Shown: positions 22,363-33,974, counted from the stretch's first letter. The stretch is DNA of 64,000 nt from Megamerina dolium (GCA_963854835.1 OY978529.1:45454821-45518820), one strand, 5' to 3'. Numbers and translations: made by a program. The notes: generated by a model from the sequence alone, not told the origin.

Positions 22363-23837
22363 GCCCTCCGAGGCTGCTGGCCACTTTCTTAGAGCAGCCC
22401 TAACCTTTCCATCGACATCAACCAACTAGATAGAGTCACCTTCCGTATAAAGGAGAGGGAAGAGTTTCTATCTGGAGGGTCCTAAGGCCAACTCATAACC
22501 CTTGGCTTCCCTGTGAGTGGCACGAAGACGTTACCCGGTGATCGCCTCTTGGAGGACTCTGCCGCATCAGATAGCACAAACTACACGAAAATCACCTTAT
22601 TTAAAAAAACTTGAGGTGTCATTGTATAGCACGGAGATCAACTTGTGTTCAACAAGACTTGAGCTAACCTAACCATTATGCTTTTAATAAAAATATACAC
22701 GTGCACAATATATAATTGTACATTATTTTACAAACTATTTAACAAATGTTTTCAACCAGCAGTGAATATAACTAAAACTATAACTACGTGGAATTTAATA
22801 AAACATTGAATTTTTAAATTCTGTGTTTTCTGGGGTTTCGTTCATTCTTACATTCTCTTTTCTGTATTTATTATATTTTTTTCGAGAACTTCTTGAGAGA
22901 TTCTTTACCTAAATCAGAAATATTTCAGGTGTAATAAAATTCTAGAATAAGCAATAAAACAATTCTTGCTTTTACTACATATTTTCGCGCAGAATAATTC
23001 ATTGAGATAATGTGATATGTACGAATATGTTTAAAATGGAATATATTTAAAATAAGTTCATAAAAGTATCCGTTTTATTGTTACTACATTCTATTGTATG
23101 ATATAGCGAATATGTTTACTTGATAATAGTGTTTGTGTGAGTCTGTGTGACTGAGAGCTATCCTTGCACTTGATGATGGCTGACCTCAAACAGCCAAATC
23201 TACATTCATCGGTAAGAAGTGACGAATTTACCATTGGCATATCATGACAACTGGACGACACTCCATCTACTACATCTATAGGGGTTAAAAAAGTGCACAC
23301 AATATGTCTCTTGCAACATTCAACCTTCAGAGTATATTTTCTTAATAAACAATTATCAAATTGCTATTCATGTCACTCTGCCCACGAGAAATTTAAAAGC
23401 GTTTTTTTTTTAATTTGTTTATCCATAGGTATAACTCAGTTTATCTCTAAAATTTAACTTTATGGGAACCATAGGAAACACAATCATATATTATCATCTC
23501 ATTAACTCATAAAACACTGTTTTATTGTTAATCTAATTACATACATATATTCAAGCTTCATTTGCATTATAATAATAATTGTATTAGTATAAATGTATAT
23601 TATTATATTAATTATGCCATGAATTAAAAGAACAATTAATATACTGGATAATACTAAGCATTTCTATTATATAATTGTTATTTTCTAGCATATTCATATG
23701 TATAATAGCAACAATGTAATTTAGTTAGTGTAACCATTGATATATACATATGTATATTATGCTTATACATACTTTAATCTAATTAATAATAGTACATTCA
23801 CACAAATAAACCAGCCGCATAATACTGCATAAAAAAT
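22363..23837. other. Non-coding stretch, first 310 bp possibly element-derived
   Basis: The block 22363-22675 is more G+C-rich than its surroundings, follows the SINE directly and ends GAGCTAACCTAACC, like LINE tails. I cannot assign it to a family. From 22680 to 23837 the sequence is plain A+T-rich DNA with no supported gene. Confidence 0.4.
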
Positions 23838-23876
23838 TTTCGGATAATTACCAGACCTATTGGTAATTATCCGAAA
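23838..23876. repeat. Perfect 16-bp inverted repeat (hairpin)
   Basis: TTTCGGATAATTACCA (23838-23853) and its exact reverse complement (23861-23876) are separated by the 7-nt spacer GACCTAT. The stem is not a simple repeat. It could be a fold-back end, a remnant of an element, or a chance palindrome kept young. It is not followed by a T-run, and in a eukaryote it would not be a terminator. Confidence 0.9.
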
Positions 23877-24099
23877 TTGCCTTGATGCTATCTGTCAGGG
23901 AATATCTATGAAGGGGCATTCGTCGTACCAACATATGAATTATTGCAAAGAGCCAGACAACTCTAAAATCTCTAATGAACTTCTGATACCAATCAAAGTT
24001 GGTATGCTTGCCAAGGAAAAAGCTCCTGATACTGGTTCAATTTGGTGTAGTCAAATGTGCTCTCCTACATTTAGAATTAGCTTATATTTTTCATTATAA
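23860..24099 (+). other. Unrecognised short open frame next to the hairpin
   Basis: A 79-codon frame starting inside the right arm of the hairpin, with less A+T-biased composition up to about 24065 (CLDAICQGISMKGHSSYQHM, then MLAKEKAPDTGSIWCSQMC). No domain I recognise. It may be part of an element bounded by the hairpin. Not supported as a host gene. Confidence 0.15.
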
Positions 24100-24509
24100 T
24101 ATAAAAAATTATTATTTCCGGTCCCTGTTCAAAAGTACAACGTGACGTATACATAACATTGTGTATTGCACATATATGGATATACACGTTATACGCCTGA
24201 AAGTAAATTTAAATAAAACATACTTTCGATTGTGGTTACGATAAAATTTTTATTTCCATATATAATATCATTCAAATTCCCTATTCAATTTATTTTATTT
24301 TAATAGATTTTATTCCGATTTGCTAAGGCTGCAAATGCATCGTTGTTTTGACATTTCAAGCAACTCCATCTTTTCTGGCAGAACCAAATTCAAATTTGTT
24401 CCTTCTGCAAAGGATACATTTCTCTACTTTTTTGCTCAAGAAACAATGAGTTTACTTAAGAACTGGATACTCAGTTTAAAGTGCGAATAGTTTGACAATT
24501 GTCTACGTA

Positions 24510-24945
24510 AATATATCATCATCAACATCATTTGGCGCTACAGATCATTATGAGCTTTAGCCTGCTGAACAATATGCCTCAATGTTACTCGGTCTTTTGT
24601 CGTCTCTTTCCAGTTTTCCACTTGGAGTTGCTTTAAGTCTTCGTTTACTTCGTCCATCCATCTTGATCTTGGTCTTCCTTTTGCTTTGTTGGTGAATTAA
24701 TTCGCATATAGTATTTTTCTTTGAGATCCTGAATAGTCCATTCTTGTTACATGGCCTAACCATCTTATGCGCTGTGCTTTGATAAATCGCATCACGTTTT
24801 CGCCTTGAATTAGCTGAGCAAGCTCGTCGTTCCACCTTATTCTCCATTCGTCAGGATCAATTTTAATTGCGCCGAAGATTTCTCGGAGAATTTTTCTTTC
24901 GAAAGTCATCAGTTTTATTTTGTCTTTCTCGCTCACAGTCCAAGT
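24510..24945 (-). mobile_element. LINE remnant, C-terminal part of an endonuclease/reverse transcriptase ORF
   Basis: The minus strand gives MSEKDKIKLMTFERKILREI, FGAIKIDPDEWRIRWNDELA and FIKAQRIRWLGHVTRMDYSG (24936-24720), then after a frameshift DGRSKRRLKATPSGKLERDD in one frame, equal to a readable WMDEVNEDLKQLQVENWKETTK in the next. This is the extreme C-terminus of an RTE/BovB-type LINE polyprotein. It is well conserved, with one main frameshift near 24715, so it is younger than the copy at 3915. No palm domain is present upstream, so it is 5'-truncated. Confidence 0.85.
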
Positions 24946-25054
24946 CTACGTAAATACAATCCGTCGTTTAATTAACCATATACCCAAATATACCCAAACC
25001 GACAAATCAAATCATACGATCACCACCAACCCATTCAAATAAGTAAAAGGTGAA

Positions 25055-25830
25055 ATTAATCATTCCCAAAACACATCTCGGTTTGTGCGAGATATGGAGG
25101 CTTGTCTTGATGCAACCACATATTTTCTGCGTCCATTTTCAATTTGAAACAACAACAAAAAATAATCATCATTAATCATTTGGCTATAGCAATGAGAATT
25201 GACGGTGATAATTGCAACTTCGTCGTTTTCCAAAAACTACCAGCCAATGGCTTTCCCAGTTCAAATTTCACATCCTATAGTGACTATTTGAATAATTTGG
25301 TAATGATTTGAGGATTCTTATCGCCCACGATGTGATAATTTTGTCTATTTACATATGCGCCAAGTGAAAAATGAGCCTCAGCACTGAACAAAATTATATT
25401 CGAAATTTATCTTTAAATTCCTGCTCGCACCCAATCGACGTATGATTTTCGCATTGCATTCTCACACGCGTGAAGTTGACTTCAATTCTTATTTGAATTG
25501 AACCTTTAAGGGTGAAGATGCAAATCCGAATGCAAAATATGCAAAAAGTGCCGTAGGATAAGGCCTAATATCACGCGAGCCATGGAATCGGGCTTGACGT
25601 GTATTTGGATCTTCTTTTACACTTTGACTAGCAGCAGCAATATTTTCGAAAGAACATATATTTTGATGATGGAGAGTAAATATGTCACAGAGCCGGTATT
25701 CAAACCTTTTACACAATTCTGTCCCAACAAATCGACAAAAAAACAATACATATTTTTCAAAACTATAAATACAAAAAACACTTTGGTTTTATATTGTATT
25801 CTCCGGCACTTTGTTAACATCAAAATCGAA
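25055..25830 (-). mobile_element. DD41D (rosa-type) mariner remnant
   Basis: Reading the minus strand from 25830: NCVKGLNTGSVTYLL in one frame, ENIAAASQSVKEDPNTRQAR (about 25650-25590), a frame with AKIIRRLGASRNLKINFEYN (about 25470-25405), then FVQC.GSF, which in the other frame is FSAEAHFSLGAYVNRQNYHI (about 25390-25330). The last is the first catalytic block (normally SDEAHF) with the Asp changed to Ala. ENMWLHQDKPPYLAQTEMCF (about 25135-25075) is the second block with Asp kept. The third Asp and the C-terminus are missing: the element ends near 25055. Terminal repeats were not found. Family by motif order. Direction minus. Confidence 0.75.
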
Positions 25831-26984
25831 AAAAATGAAACAAAATCGAAAAAAGTTCTAGTCAAGAAATATTTGCATTTTGGGCATTTACACGAATAAA
25901 ACAGGAAAATAATAAAATGGCATTAGAAGATTACGTCATGCATATATGCAAAGGAGAGAGAAAGCAAGCGCGCAGTTACATAGCTAATAAGATAACCTTA
26001 TGTGCAAACATGTACTAGATCTATGGTTGATGTCACACATATGGTTGGAAAAACCCAAGAGAGATGGGAAGCAAATGCATTAAATACATCAACAACAATA
26101 ACAACATTGTACATTGTTTCTTAAAGGCTTGTTGCTTTACTCCTAAAGATTTGTTTGTCAAAAGCCATACAAGCATACTTATGCATGCGCTAGCATGTTT
26201 GTTAGAAGAAATGGTAGTGTGTGTATGCAACGAATACGTACTTACACTGTATATAACAACCACAAAGGATAAATTGTAGTGCAATATATACATATGTATG
26301 TGAATATGCGTCTGTGTCACTGAACAACAGCAACATTGACAATCAGTGTACACAAAAGTTTTCGCATTGAAACACCAAAAACAAAAATGAAGCAATAAAA
26401 GAAGACGAAGCAGAGGGTAAACAATAAAAATAGTAACAATAAAATAACTAGGATATGCATACATTTATCCTCTAACTTCGGTGCTCTAATTGGATCGTCT
26501 TGGGTGTAACAAGGACAAAAGTGTCTTTGTGCTATTTACAATATAATACATGGGGACAGCTATATAAGTCAGTGTCTTTTTGAATAACAGATTTCTTGTC
26601 AGCAAAAAAAAAACCGCCGATCCATTTCTTCAGGTTTGGAAACTAGAAATACTCGATTTGGATTCAGCGTGCTTAAATTATTAAAAGTTACTTAATCAAG
26701 CCTGCAGCAACCACAAACAATTATTTTTCTCCAGTTTACTTTTCCAACTGCGTCACACTGTATATTAGGCATTCTTACTATAGCCAATAAGCAAATCCTT
26801 GTTGGATCATATGCAGCCATCAATTGAGTGTTTGTTATAGTTATCTTCTACTGTACATTGATATCAGAATAAATTTTCGTCATTTGATACTGTTTGCTCC
26901 CATAAAGATTGTGATAAGTGAATAAATTTCGTAATTGGAATTGAAACGTATACTTTGCCCCACAAATATTGTTATTCATTATAT
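25831..26984. other. A+T-rich non-coding stretch
   Basis: No supported gene. The long minus-strand frame (26033-26464, 143 codons) is rich in L, C, H and T from short repeats and looks spurious. Confidence 0.5.
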
Positions 26985-27740
26985 AAGTGTGTGTGCGGAC
27001 GACACACTTCTTTTAGGAGCAAATGAAGAATAGATTGACACGTTCTGATGAGGAAACTGTCCATAAGCCGCTGTTTTGGTTTAGAGAACAACACGTCCAA
27101 AAGCAAAGTCATGATAGTCGATAGACAGGAAAATAATCAACCCAATGTGACAATGATTGCAGGCTACGAGGTAGTAGATAATTTCAACTACTTAAGATAT
27201 CTCATAACAAAAACTGGAGGCACATCCGATGAAATTAAACGCCGATTAGCAATGGCAAGGTCCGCAACTTTAAAACTTACAAAAATATGTATGGATAGGT
27301 CAATTACAAAAACCACGAAGCTTCGACTTGTAAATGTCTTGGTATTTCCAATAGCTACCTATGCAGCTGAAACATGAACCATCAAAAAAATAGGGTGCAC
27401 AGAAGAGTACTAAGAATTCCATGGACTGCTCATCGGAAGAACATCTCTGTACTTGAAGAGCTAAATGTTAAAGACAAGACAAGAATATCTGACGTATTTT
27501 GGACATGTGGCACGAGATATGATACCTTAGAGTAACTGGTTGTGGAGGGCAAAGTAAGCGAAAGTAGTAGACGAGGAAGGTCACCTACAAAATGGGTAAA
27601 TCAATTGCAACCACTGATTGGAAAAACGATGAATGGAGGCTATACACATTGCGCAAGATCGAACAACATGGCGCAGCGCAACGAAAAATGTGCATTTATA
27701 ATATGCCACCATGTTCTGTCAAGAGAAAAGGTTTGAGAAG
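26985..27740 (+). mobile_element. LINE remnant with the catalytic ADD box and C-terminus
   Basis: The plus strand starts with VCADDTLLLGANEE (26991-27032), the palm motif C in which ADD binds the metal ions. Then come ENNTSKSKVMIVDRQENNQP, YEVVDNFNYLRYLITKTGGT, EIKRRLAMARSATLKLTKIC and RLVNVLVFPIATYAAETXTI (27048-27385), RRVLRIPWTAHRKNISVLEE (about 27404), and GRGRSPTKWVNQLQPLIGKT (about 27571). This order (YLG-type, L.YG.E.W-type, RRRVLRI.W, GRGR.P..W) is that of RTE/BovB-like endonuclease/RT LINEs. One stop before ADD-following residues and frameshifts near 27380 and 27540 kill it. Only the 3' third is present. Confidence 0.85.
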
Positions 27741-29114
27741 AAAGCACACAACATAACTGACATTGAGCCTGTAGCTTACCCGTTGACAATATACGACTTC
27801 TTAATCAGTGCTCGAGTTATCTGTCGAAATATCAAATAAAGTGTGATCAGTGGTCCCCTTGTATGGTGTAGGTTAGCCTACTATTAAGGTAGGTCATCAT
27901 ATTATCTGACTTTGCAGAGAATATTGGATGATCTTGTCTGAAAGCTCGCTAGTATCCTTTAACTTAGACCTCTTGGGCGACTAAGCAGCGCCCCTGATTG
28001 TCTATTATGCTCAAACATCGCATATTTCGAATGTAGCAAAGCAGACGACTATTGTTGTGATGAAGATTATTATTGTGAATAATCTCAACCATAATAAAAC
28101 TATGTAAAAACTTATCAACACATATGCTAAGTAATCGTAATGTTCTGTTACGCGTCAAAATCGCTGATAATCACAAATATTTAAGTGACAATATTTATAC
28201 AATACCCATTGCACCGCATTGGGTATTTATATACCTCCATAGGTACGAGTATATGTATGTGTAATGTGTAATTCGGTGGTTGTTTGGCTTGTTCACAAAT
28301 ATGTATGCATTGCTGACGAGTGCATTGTTGATATTGTTGTTAATTTTGGTGAAATGCTATTGTTTGGTATTAAAAATTACAACATCAAAAATCAACCATA
28401 ATAAAATAATAGCAACAGTAATGCTCGCAACAACGTCTCTCTATATATATTGTCGTCATTTAAACATTCTCTTACATATGTAAACTACATACATACATTG
28501 TATGTATATGAATATGCATATATCTACGAATATTTAAACAATACATCAAGCCTACTTAATGCTAATGGTTTCACACTTGCAACAAATATACATACCATAC
28601 ATATACAGCAGTAATCAACACAACGTCATATTGCGTCAGTCAGATGAGATTGTCAGCTAACTGCAGCGTTCAACAGCAGCAGGAACAACAGTGACGACAT
28701 GTAGTAGCTGACACTTTTACATTTTACACATTATATATACGCCCATATGTGTAAATATGCCTATGTGTGTGTGTACATATGCCCACAGAAGTGGTAAACA
28801 AACATTTTATAATTATGCTACATGGAATCTTTAGGGGCGTACGTATAAATATGTTGCGTTTATGCACGTGTGCATATTTGTCTAGCACTTTTAGTCATCA
28901 TTCTCAACGCGAGTATGTTATTTGATTCGAATATGTAATTACTTTCTAGCTAGTACGAGGGAATTAGTGAAGGTCATTAACATAAATTATTACATTATCA
29001 GGGGAGTACATGCAACAAATATTTTGTTATAATTATAGAATTTTCATCTATGTTAGTTGTAGAATTGTATTATTCTCTAGAAAATACATACGCACATTGG
29101 GCACTAACAACTCT
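27741..29114. other. A+T-rich non-coding stretch
   Basis: No supported gene. Contains ACATATGTA words near 28470. Frames here are low complexity. Confidence 0.5.
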
Positions 29115-29500
29115 GACGTACTCAAGGGGAGTAATTCTTCCACGACACACGGCTGAATGGACGACTGTCGGCGAATCTCGACCAAAGCGCCAAAATTGTG
29201 TAGAAATCGCCCAACATGAAGAAGACAAAAGTCCTCTTTCAACCAGAAAATGCGCCGTGTGTCAAGTAGTTGGTTACGAAGGTTAAATGGTACGAATTCC
29301 ACTGTATTCGTCATATTTAGCTCCCAGAGACTTTTATCTATTTGTGGACCTTAAAAAAATGTCCTTGCCAGAAAGATTTTTGGTTCGAATGAAGCGGTAC
29401 TCGCCGAAACAGGGGCCTAGTTAGAGGTCAAAGATTAATCGTTCCGCAAGAAAGGTATTAAATTCTTAAGGAAGCGTTGGATTGATTGTTGATGAATAAT
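29115..29500 (+). pseudogene. mariner transposase remnant, internally deleted
   Basis: TAEWTTVGESRPKRQN (about 29150-29200) corresponds to the block after the first catalytic Asp of mariner transposases. Then a deletion leads straight to NMKKTKVLFQPENAPCVK (about 29213-29270), where the usual QDNAP is QPENAP (second Asp changed to Glu). YSSYLAPRDFYLFVDLKK (about 29302-29355) is the third-Asp block, and FGSNEAVLAETGA then RKKGIKFLRKRW close the protein. Frames shift three times. Terminal repeats were not found. Irritans-type by resemblance. Certainly dead. Confidence 0.7.
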
Positions 29501-30198
29501 TTATATATAAATATAATATATGGTGTCATGGTTCGAAATCTATTGCATACAATCGTACAATGTATGAACATTTCCAGAGTAGAAATGTATATGAGTACAT
29601 GTATATCTCTTTTGTGGATTTTGTTGTTGTTTTTCATTTTCGATATCATCACTTTCTACCTTTTAGTGTATATTTTTGAAAAGAAATATTATTTCTTGTC
29701 ATATGAACACTTATCGCAATGAGATTTAATGATAGGATGCTTGAGATGATTAAATGACTTTAATCCTAAAGCATTTGTTTACATATATATTGTATATATT
29801 CACACTTTAGACTACTGTATATATGAATGAATATATGCATTTCGGTATTAACAAAGGAAATGTATAAAATGTATAATATGTGTAAAAGTAAGCATTATTT
29901 ATCATTATTATTATCATGAACATCATTATTGTTATCAGGTAGTGATGTTGCATATTGTAGTGTTTGTATTATCATACGAATTTACATACATTTTTAGTTA
30001 TTTAATTAAATGAAAGGATGAGTATTTAATTTGTTACAAAAGTCACATAATAAACCAAACATGTCTTTGATGTAACGATTCTTATATGTATTCAGCGTTG
30101 AAACTAGTCCTTAGTGAAGAGAAGAGAAGGCTAATGGTACCACGATAAGCCTTTGCTGATCCAAGTGACTATTTAAAGTCGACCACTTATATATATCA
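29501..30198. other. A+T-rich non-coding stretch
   Basis: No supported gene. ATT-rich run near 29895-29925. Nothing else recognised. Confidence 0.5.
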
Positions 30199-31398
30199 GG
30201 TCAGTCCATAAGTTCGTGCGTTATTTTTTCAATAGTTTCACGATTTTTATTTTCTCTGATGCATTGTGCATTCAACAAGTGATTTTAATAGCGGATAGAA
30301 GCACGCGTTGTTAAAAAATAAAATGGAATCTTCGAACGAGTATAAGAGGTTTATTTTGTATTTTTTTATAAAAGTGGGGGAAAATGAAACAACTGCTGTT
30401 GCAGAAATAAACGCAGCTCATGGGGAGAATATCGTGAGTGTAAGGACTGCGCAAAAGTGGTTTTTCCGAAATTCCGAAGTGGTGATTGTGACGTTGAGGA
30501 TGTCCCATGCTCTGGTCATCCTAAGGTCTTTAATTCCGACGCCTTGCTGGAACTTGTGGAAGCTGAGCCAACTATGACAGTCGATATGATAGCTGGAAGG
30601 TTAAATTCAATACGTGTAACAGTTTACAGGCACCTAGTTCAATTGGGCAAGGTTCCATAGCTGGGAAAATCTGAGTTCCGCATAAACTTTCCATCGCACA
30701 CCTTCAGCAGAGAGTGAATGTGTGTTCTCAGCTGCTGCAGCGGCTTGAAAATTGTAGTTTTTTGAACCGTGTTATTACTGAGGACGACTACAATATTCCT
30801 GATAAAAATGAAACATCAGAACCAACCCGCAGAGATGGTCTTCAACCCAGGAAGATTCTCCTGTCTATTTGGTTGGATATAGCCGATATCATTTATTTTG
30901 ATTTGCTGGAACCAAAACAAATAATCACAGTTGATTATTATTGCCATCAACCAACAAAACTGAATGAATCATTTGAAAAAAAATCGACTGTCTTTAGTCA
31001 ATTGATGCAAAGTTCTGTTTCACCACGACAACGCAAGACTGCATACCGCAAGACAGACCTTAGGTAAGTTGAACGAGCTCGGATGGAAGCTAATGTCGAA
31101 TCCACCATACTCTCCGGATATTGCACCTTGCGATTATCACATTTTCGACGGACTTCAGTCCTATTTAAGTAATAGGAACTACACCTCAAAAGAAGCTATA
31201 AAAATGGGATATCGACGCAAATTTTAGCTCCAAGGACAAACAATTTTTTTGAGCAGGGACTTAAAAATTTGCCTAAACGTTGGAAAGACATTGTAAATAA
31301 TGCAAGAAAATAAATTATTGATTAATAAATACTGAAAACTTCTTTTTTTATTTATTTTAAAATCATCTACGAAAAACGTACGAACTTATGGACTGACC
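30199..31398 (+). mobile_element. mariner element (DD34D) with both terminal repeats
   Basis: The left end reads GGTCAGTCCATAAGTTCGTG from 30199. The right end read inward from 31398 is GGTCAGTCCATAAGTTCGTA, so the terminal inverted repeats match at 19 of 20. The right flank is TA (31399-31400). The left flank is CA (30197-30198), a decayed TA. Length about 1.2 kb, normal for mariner. The encoded enzyme is broken (see the pseudogene). With such well-kept ends it could have been moved by a related transposase. Confidence 0.9.
30323..31313 (+). pseudogene. mariner transposase pseudogene
   Basis: Start ATG at 30323 (MESSNEYKRFILYFFIKVGE), first helix-turn-helix. After a frameshift near 30470 the sequence runs FRSGDCDVEDVPCSGHPK and ELVEAEPTMTVDMIAGRLNS. 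The usual WVPHEL is degenerate near 30665. RVITEDDYNIPDKNETSEP holds Asp 1. KILLSIWLDIADIIYFDLLE is the linker. VLFHHDNARLHTARQTL holds Asp 2 (about 31010) and PPYSPDIAPCDYHIFDGLQ holds Asp 3 (about 31105-31155), with 34 residues between, so DD34D. The C-terminus is LPKRWKDIVNNARK with TAA at 31311-31313. All three Asp codons remain, but stops and frameshifts occur at 30470, 30658 and about 31000. Confidence 0.88.
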
Positions 31399-31400
31399 TA

Positions 31401-32780
31401 ATGCTTACGTAAATTGTGTTGTATAAATTTCGACGCTAAATTTATCATTTAAATACAATAAATATTGTTAACTAGCCAAAAATCAAACAATTACACTTCA
31501 CATGTATTCTTGTTTGACATTACCATGTCCAAACTATTGTAGCTGATTGTTTATGACATTACTCGTACATACAATCATTGAGCTAGAAATGAGTTTGCTA
31601 ACAACATTAGCAAACCTACAATATTGGAAAATGCAAAAATTGATTTCTGCTGGGCATCATACTCGTATCGGCAGCATTTGTACGACGTTATGTTTTGGTT
31701 CAGTGTCCATGTATGAAATTATACATTGGGCCATATATGTCATCATATGTCATATTTATGTCATCATACACATGTGATAGTATTCTTTTAAATGAATTAA
31801 TCAAGCACGCCGATGTTGACTGATTCTGATGTAGTTAATAAATAATTGATAGATTTATCAAATGGCATAAATTTTACGGATGCGAATTCCAATTTATGTT
31901 TACATATTGTTATTGTTTTTTTTTTTTGCAATAACAACAATTACTATTTGTATTGACATTATTATGCTTGTATTATTATTGTTGTCATGTTGTTTTGATT
32001 TTGATTTTATAGTAATCATATTTTTTCATTGGCCTGATATTGCAACATTTTACAACTTATGATTATGGGTTATTATTATTATTATTACTATTATTTTTAT
32101 TTTTATTATTATTTTATTATTATTATTTACATTTTTATTTCCTGCAATATTTGAGTATTTGTATTTTTACAATTTTCCAATTACACATCTACACAATTTA
32201 TGTATGCCGAAGAAGAAATTTAGCGTTGAAAATAAAATTGACATTATCAATACCCAATAGGTACATAAATACTAACACACATAAAATGCAGATATCCGTA
32301 TGTATCGTATACATATGAATGTCTATATGTATATTATACTTATACTGATATACATATGTAAATATACAATCACAATAAATGTACATATACATAATATATT
32401 ATACGTATGTACATATATATATGTTCATGCATTAATGTTTGAAGGCATATGTGTATGTGTGCGTGGTTTCATATATTTGGCATGTAAACATGTTTTATTA
32501 TATGAATTTTTATACAATAACAACAACAACAGTCATAATAATAAAACGATAATGATGATGATGATGATATTCAAAAAATGTTTCAAAATATCCCATAAAA
32601 TTGTAATTGCAACTGGAATCGATTTTATTTTATTGTTGATTTTGAGTAGACTTTTTCACACACACACTGAAATATATACACAAATATATACACGCATATA
32701 TATGTCTATGGATTAGCGAATGAAGCGAAGCAACTTTTGGCTTCATTTGGTTTTCTTTAGACGGGTTTTTTCATAGTAAC
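31401..32780. other. A+T-rich non-coding stretch with ATT/GAT runs
   Basis: No supported gene. ATT/TTA-rich blocks at 32070-32130, (GAT)n at about 32551-32569, (CA)n near 32659-32668. The 138-codon frame at 32300-32716 is built from TATATA/TACATA words and looks spurious. Confidence 0.5.
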
Positions 32781-32782
32781 TA

Positions 32783-33972
32783 CGAGGGCGATCCCAGAAC
32801 TACCCGACCTAACAAAGAAAACAGACCAAATTTGGGAAAATTTTTCTTTATTTCTCTTCATTTCTCACCTTTAAGCTATATACACTTTTCCCAGCGATAT
32901 TCTATAGCTTCGATACCCTGTTTATAGTATGAACTCTCTAGCTCATTTAAATAGCCATCTACTGCAGACTCCACCTCTTCATTGTTTACAAAGCCATTTT
33001 TTCAAATTTGAAAATAGAAAATAAACCAAAGGAGCTAAATCTGACGAATAAGGTGCGTGCTGAAGCAATTCGAGCTTTAACACATTGATTTTGGCCATCG
33101 CAATAGCGGATGTGTGAACTGGTGCATTGTCTTGATGAAACAACACTTTGTTTTTCGCCAAATGCGGCCTTTTTTCTTTAATTTCATCACTTGAACTATG
33201 CAATAAATTGGCATAATATCCGCTGTTGATGGTTTTTCCCAAAAATTGGTGCTTCCTAAAAAACAGACGCCTTAACCTTGCCTATAGATGGAACTGTCTT
33301 CTTTGGACACGATTCTGCTATTTCAGTCCACTGTTTTGACTGCTCCTTTGTCTCAGGTGTGAAGTGGTGGACCCATGTCTCATTCATGAAATCGGTGAAA
33401 CATCGCCAAACACTCTATAGAAACATCTTCATGACGTTGTTTTTGTTCTATTGTGAACAAACGCGGCATCCATCATGCACACAGCTTTTTCGTCTCCAAA
33501 TTTTCGGTCAATATACGATGTATAGCACTTTTTGAAATGCCTGTAATTTCACCTAGCTCACTCACCTTTAGTCGGTGATCATCCAATACCATCTTGTGGA
33601 TTTTCTTAACCGTTTCTGGCGTGGCCACGTCAATTGGTTGACCACAAAGGTGTTCGTCTTGGCAGCTCGTACGATCTCGTTTAAACTCTGCCACCCAATA
33701 GGTTATGGTCATAAACGAAGGAGCAGACTCCCCCAGAGTAGAATCTAGTTCGGTTTTAATATTCGTTGGACTGAGACCTTTCAAATGAAAGTATTGAATT
33801 ACATAACGGTGACCAATTTTTTCCATGTTTACAAATTCGCTGATGTCGTTAACTTTCGATGGCATCAAAATAAAATATGTTTTATAAGGTTACCGCTTTT
33901 CACCAAAGTAATTTTTTTGAATCTATTGCCGCCATCTATATGTGAGGTCAGGTAATTCTGGGACCGCCCTAG
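32783..33972 (-). mobile_element. mariner element (DD34D) with terminal repeats and TA duplication
   Basis: The left end is CGAGGGCGATCCCAGAACTACCCGACCT from 32783. The right end read inward from 33972 is CTAGGGCGGTCCCAGAATTACCTGACCT, identical at most positions. Flanks are TA on both sides (32781-32782 and 33973-33974). Length 1190 bp. The gene runs on the minus strand. It is the best-preserved mariner shell in the window together with 30199-31398 and 43590-44834, although its catalytic site is lost. Confidence 0.92.
32858..33868 (-). pseudogene. mariner transposase pseudogene, two catalytic Asp lost
   Basis: The N-terminus (from 33868 or an inner Met, MEKIGHRYVIQYFHLKG) carries the paired helix-turn-helix: TELDSTLGESAPSFMTITYW and GQPIDVATPETVKKIHKMVL, GEITGISKSAIHRILTENLE. 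The next part is in other frames: FMNETWVHHFTPETKEQSKQ (about 33395-33340) is the first catalytic block with Asp changed to Asn. GKTINSGYYANLLHSSSDEI leads to VLFHQDNAPVHTSAIAM, where Asp 2 is kept. PYSSDLAPLVYFLFSNLKKW has Val where Asp 3 should be (position 35 after Asp 2). The C-terminus reads YRWEKCI then stop, LKGEK, TGA at 32858-32860. Enzymatically dead on two counts. Confidence 0.88.
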
Positions 33973-33974
33973 TA

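Noticed and set aside
26033..26464. 143-codon frame on the minus strand
   Set aside because: Its composition is that of short repeats (L, C, H, T), there is no domain, and a shorter frame overlaps on the other strand.
32300..32716. 138-codon frame on the plus strand
   Set aside because: Built mostly from TATACATA-like words and a (GAT)n run, with no domain.
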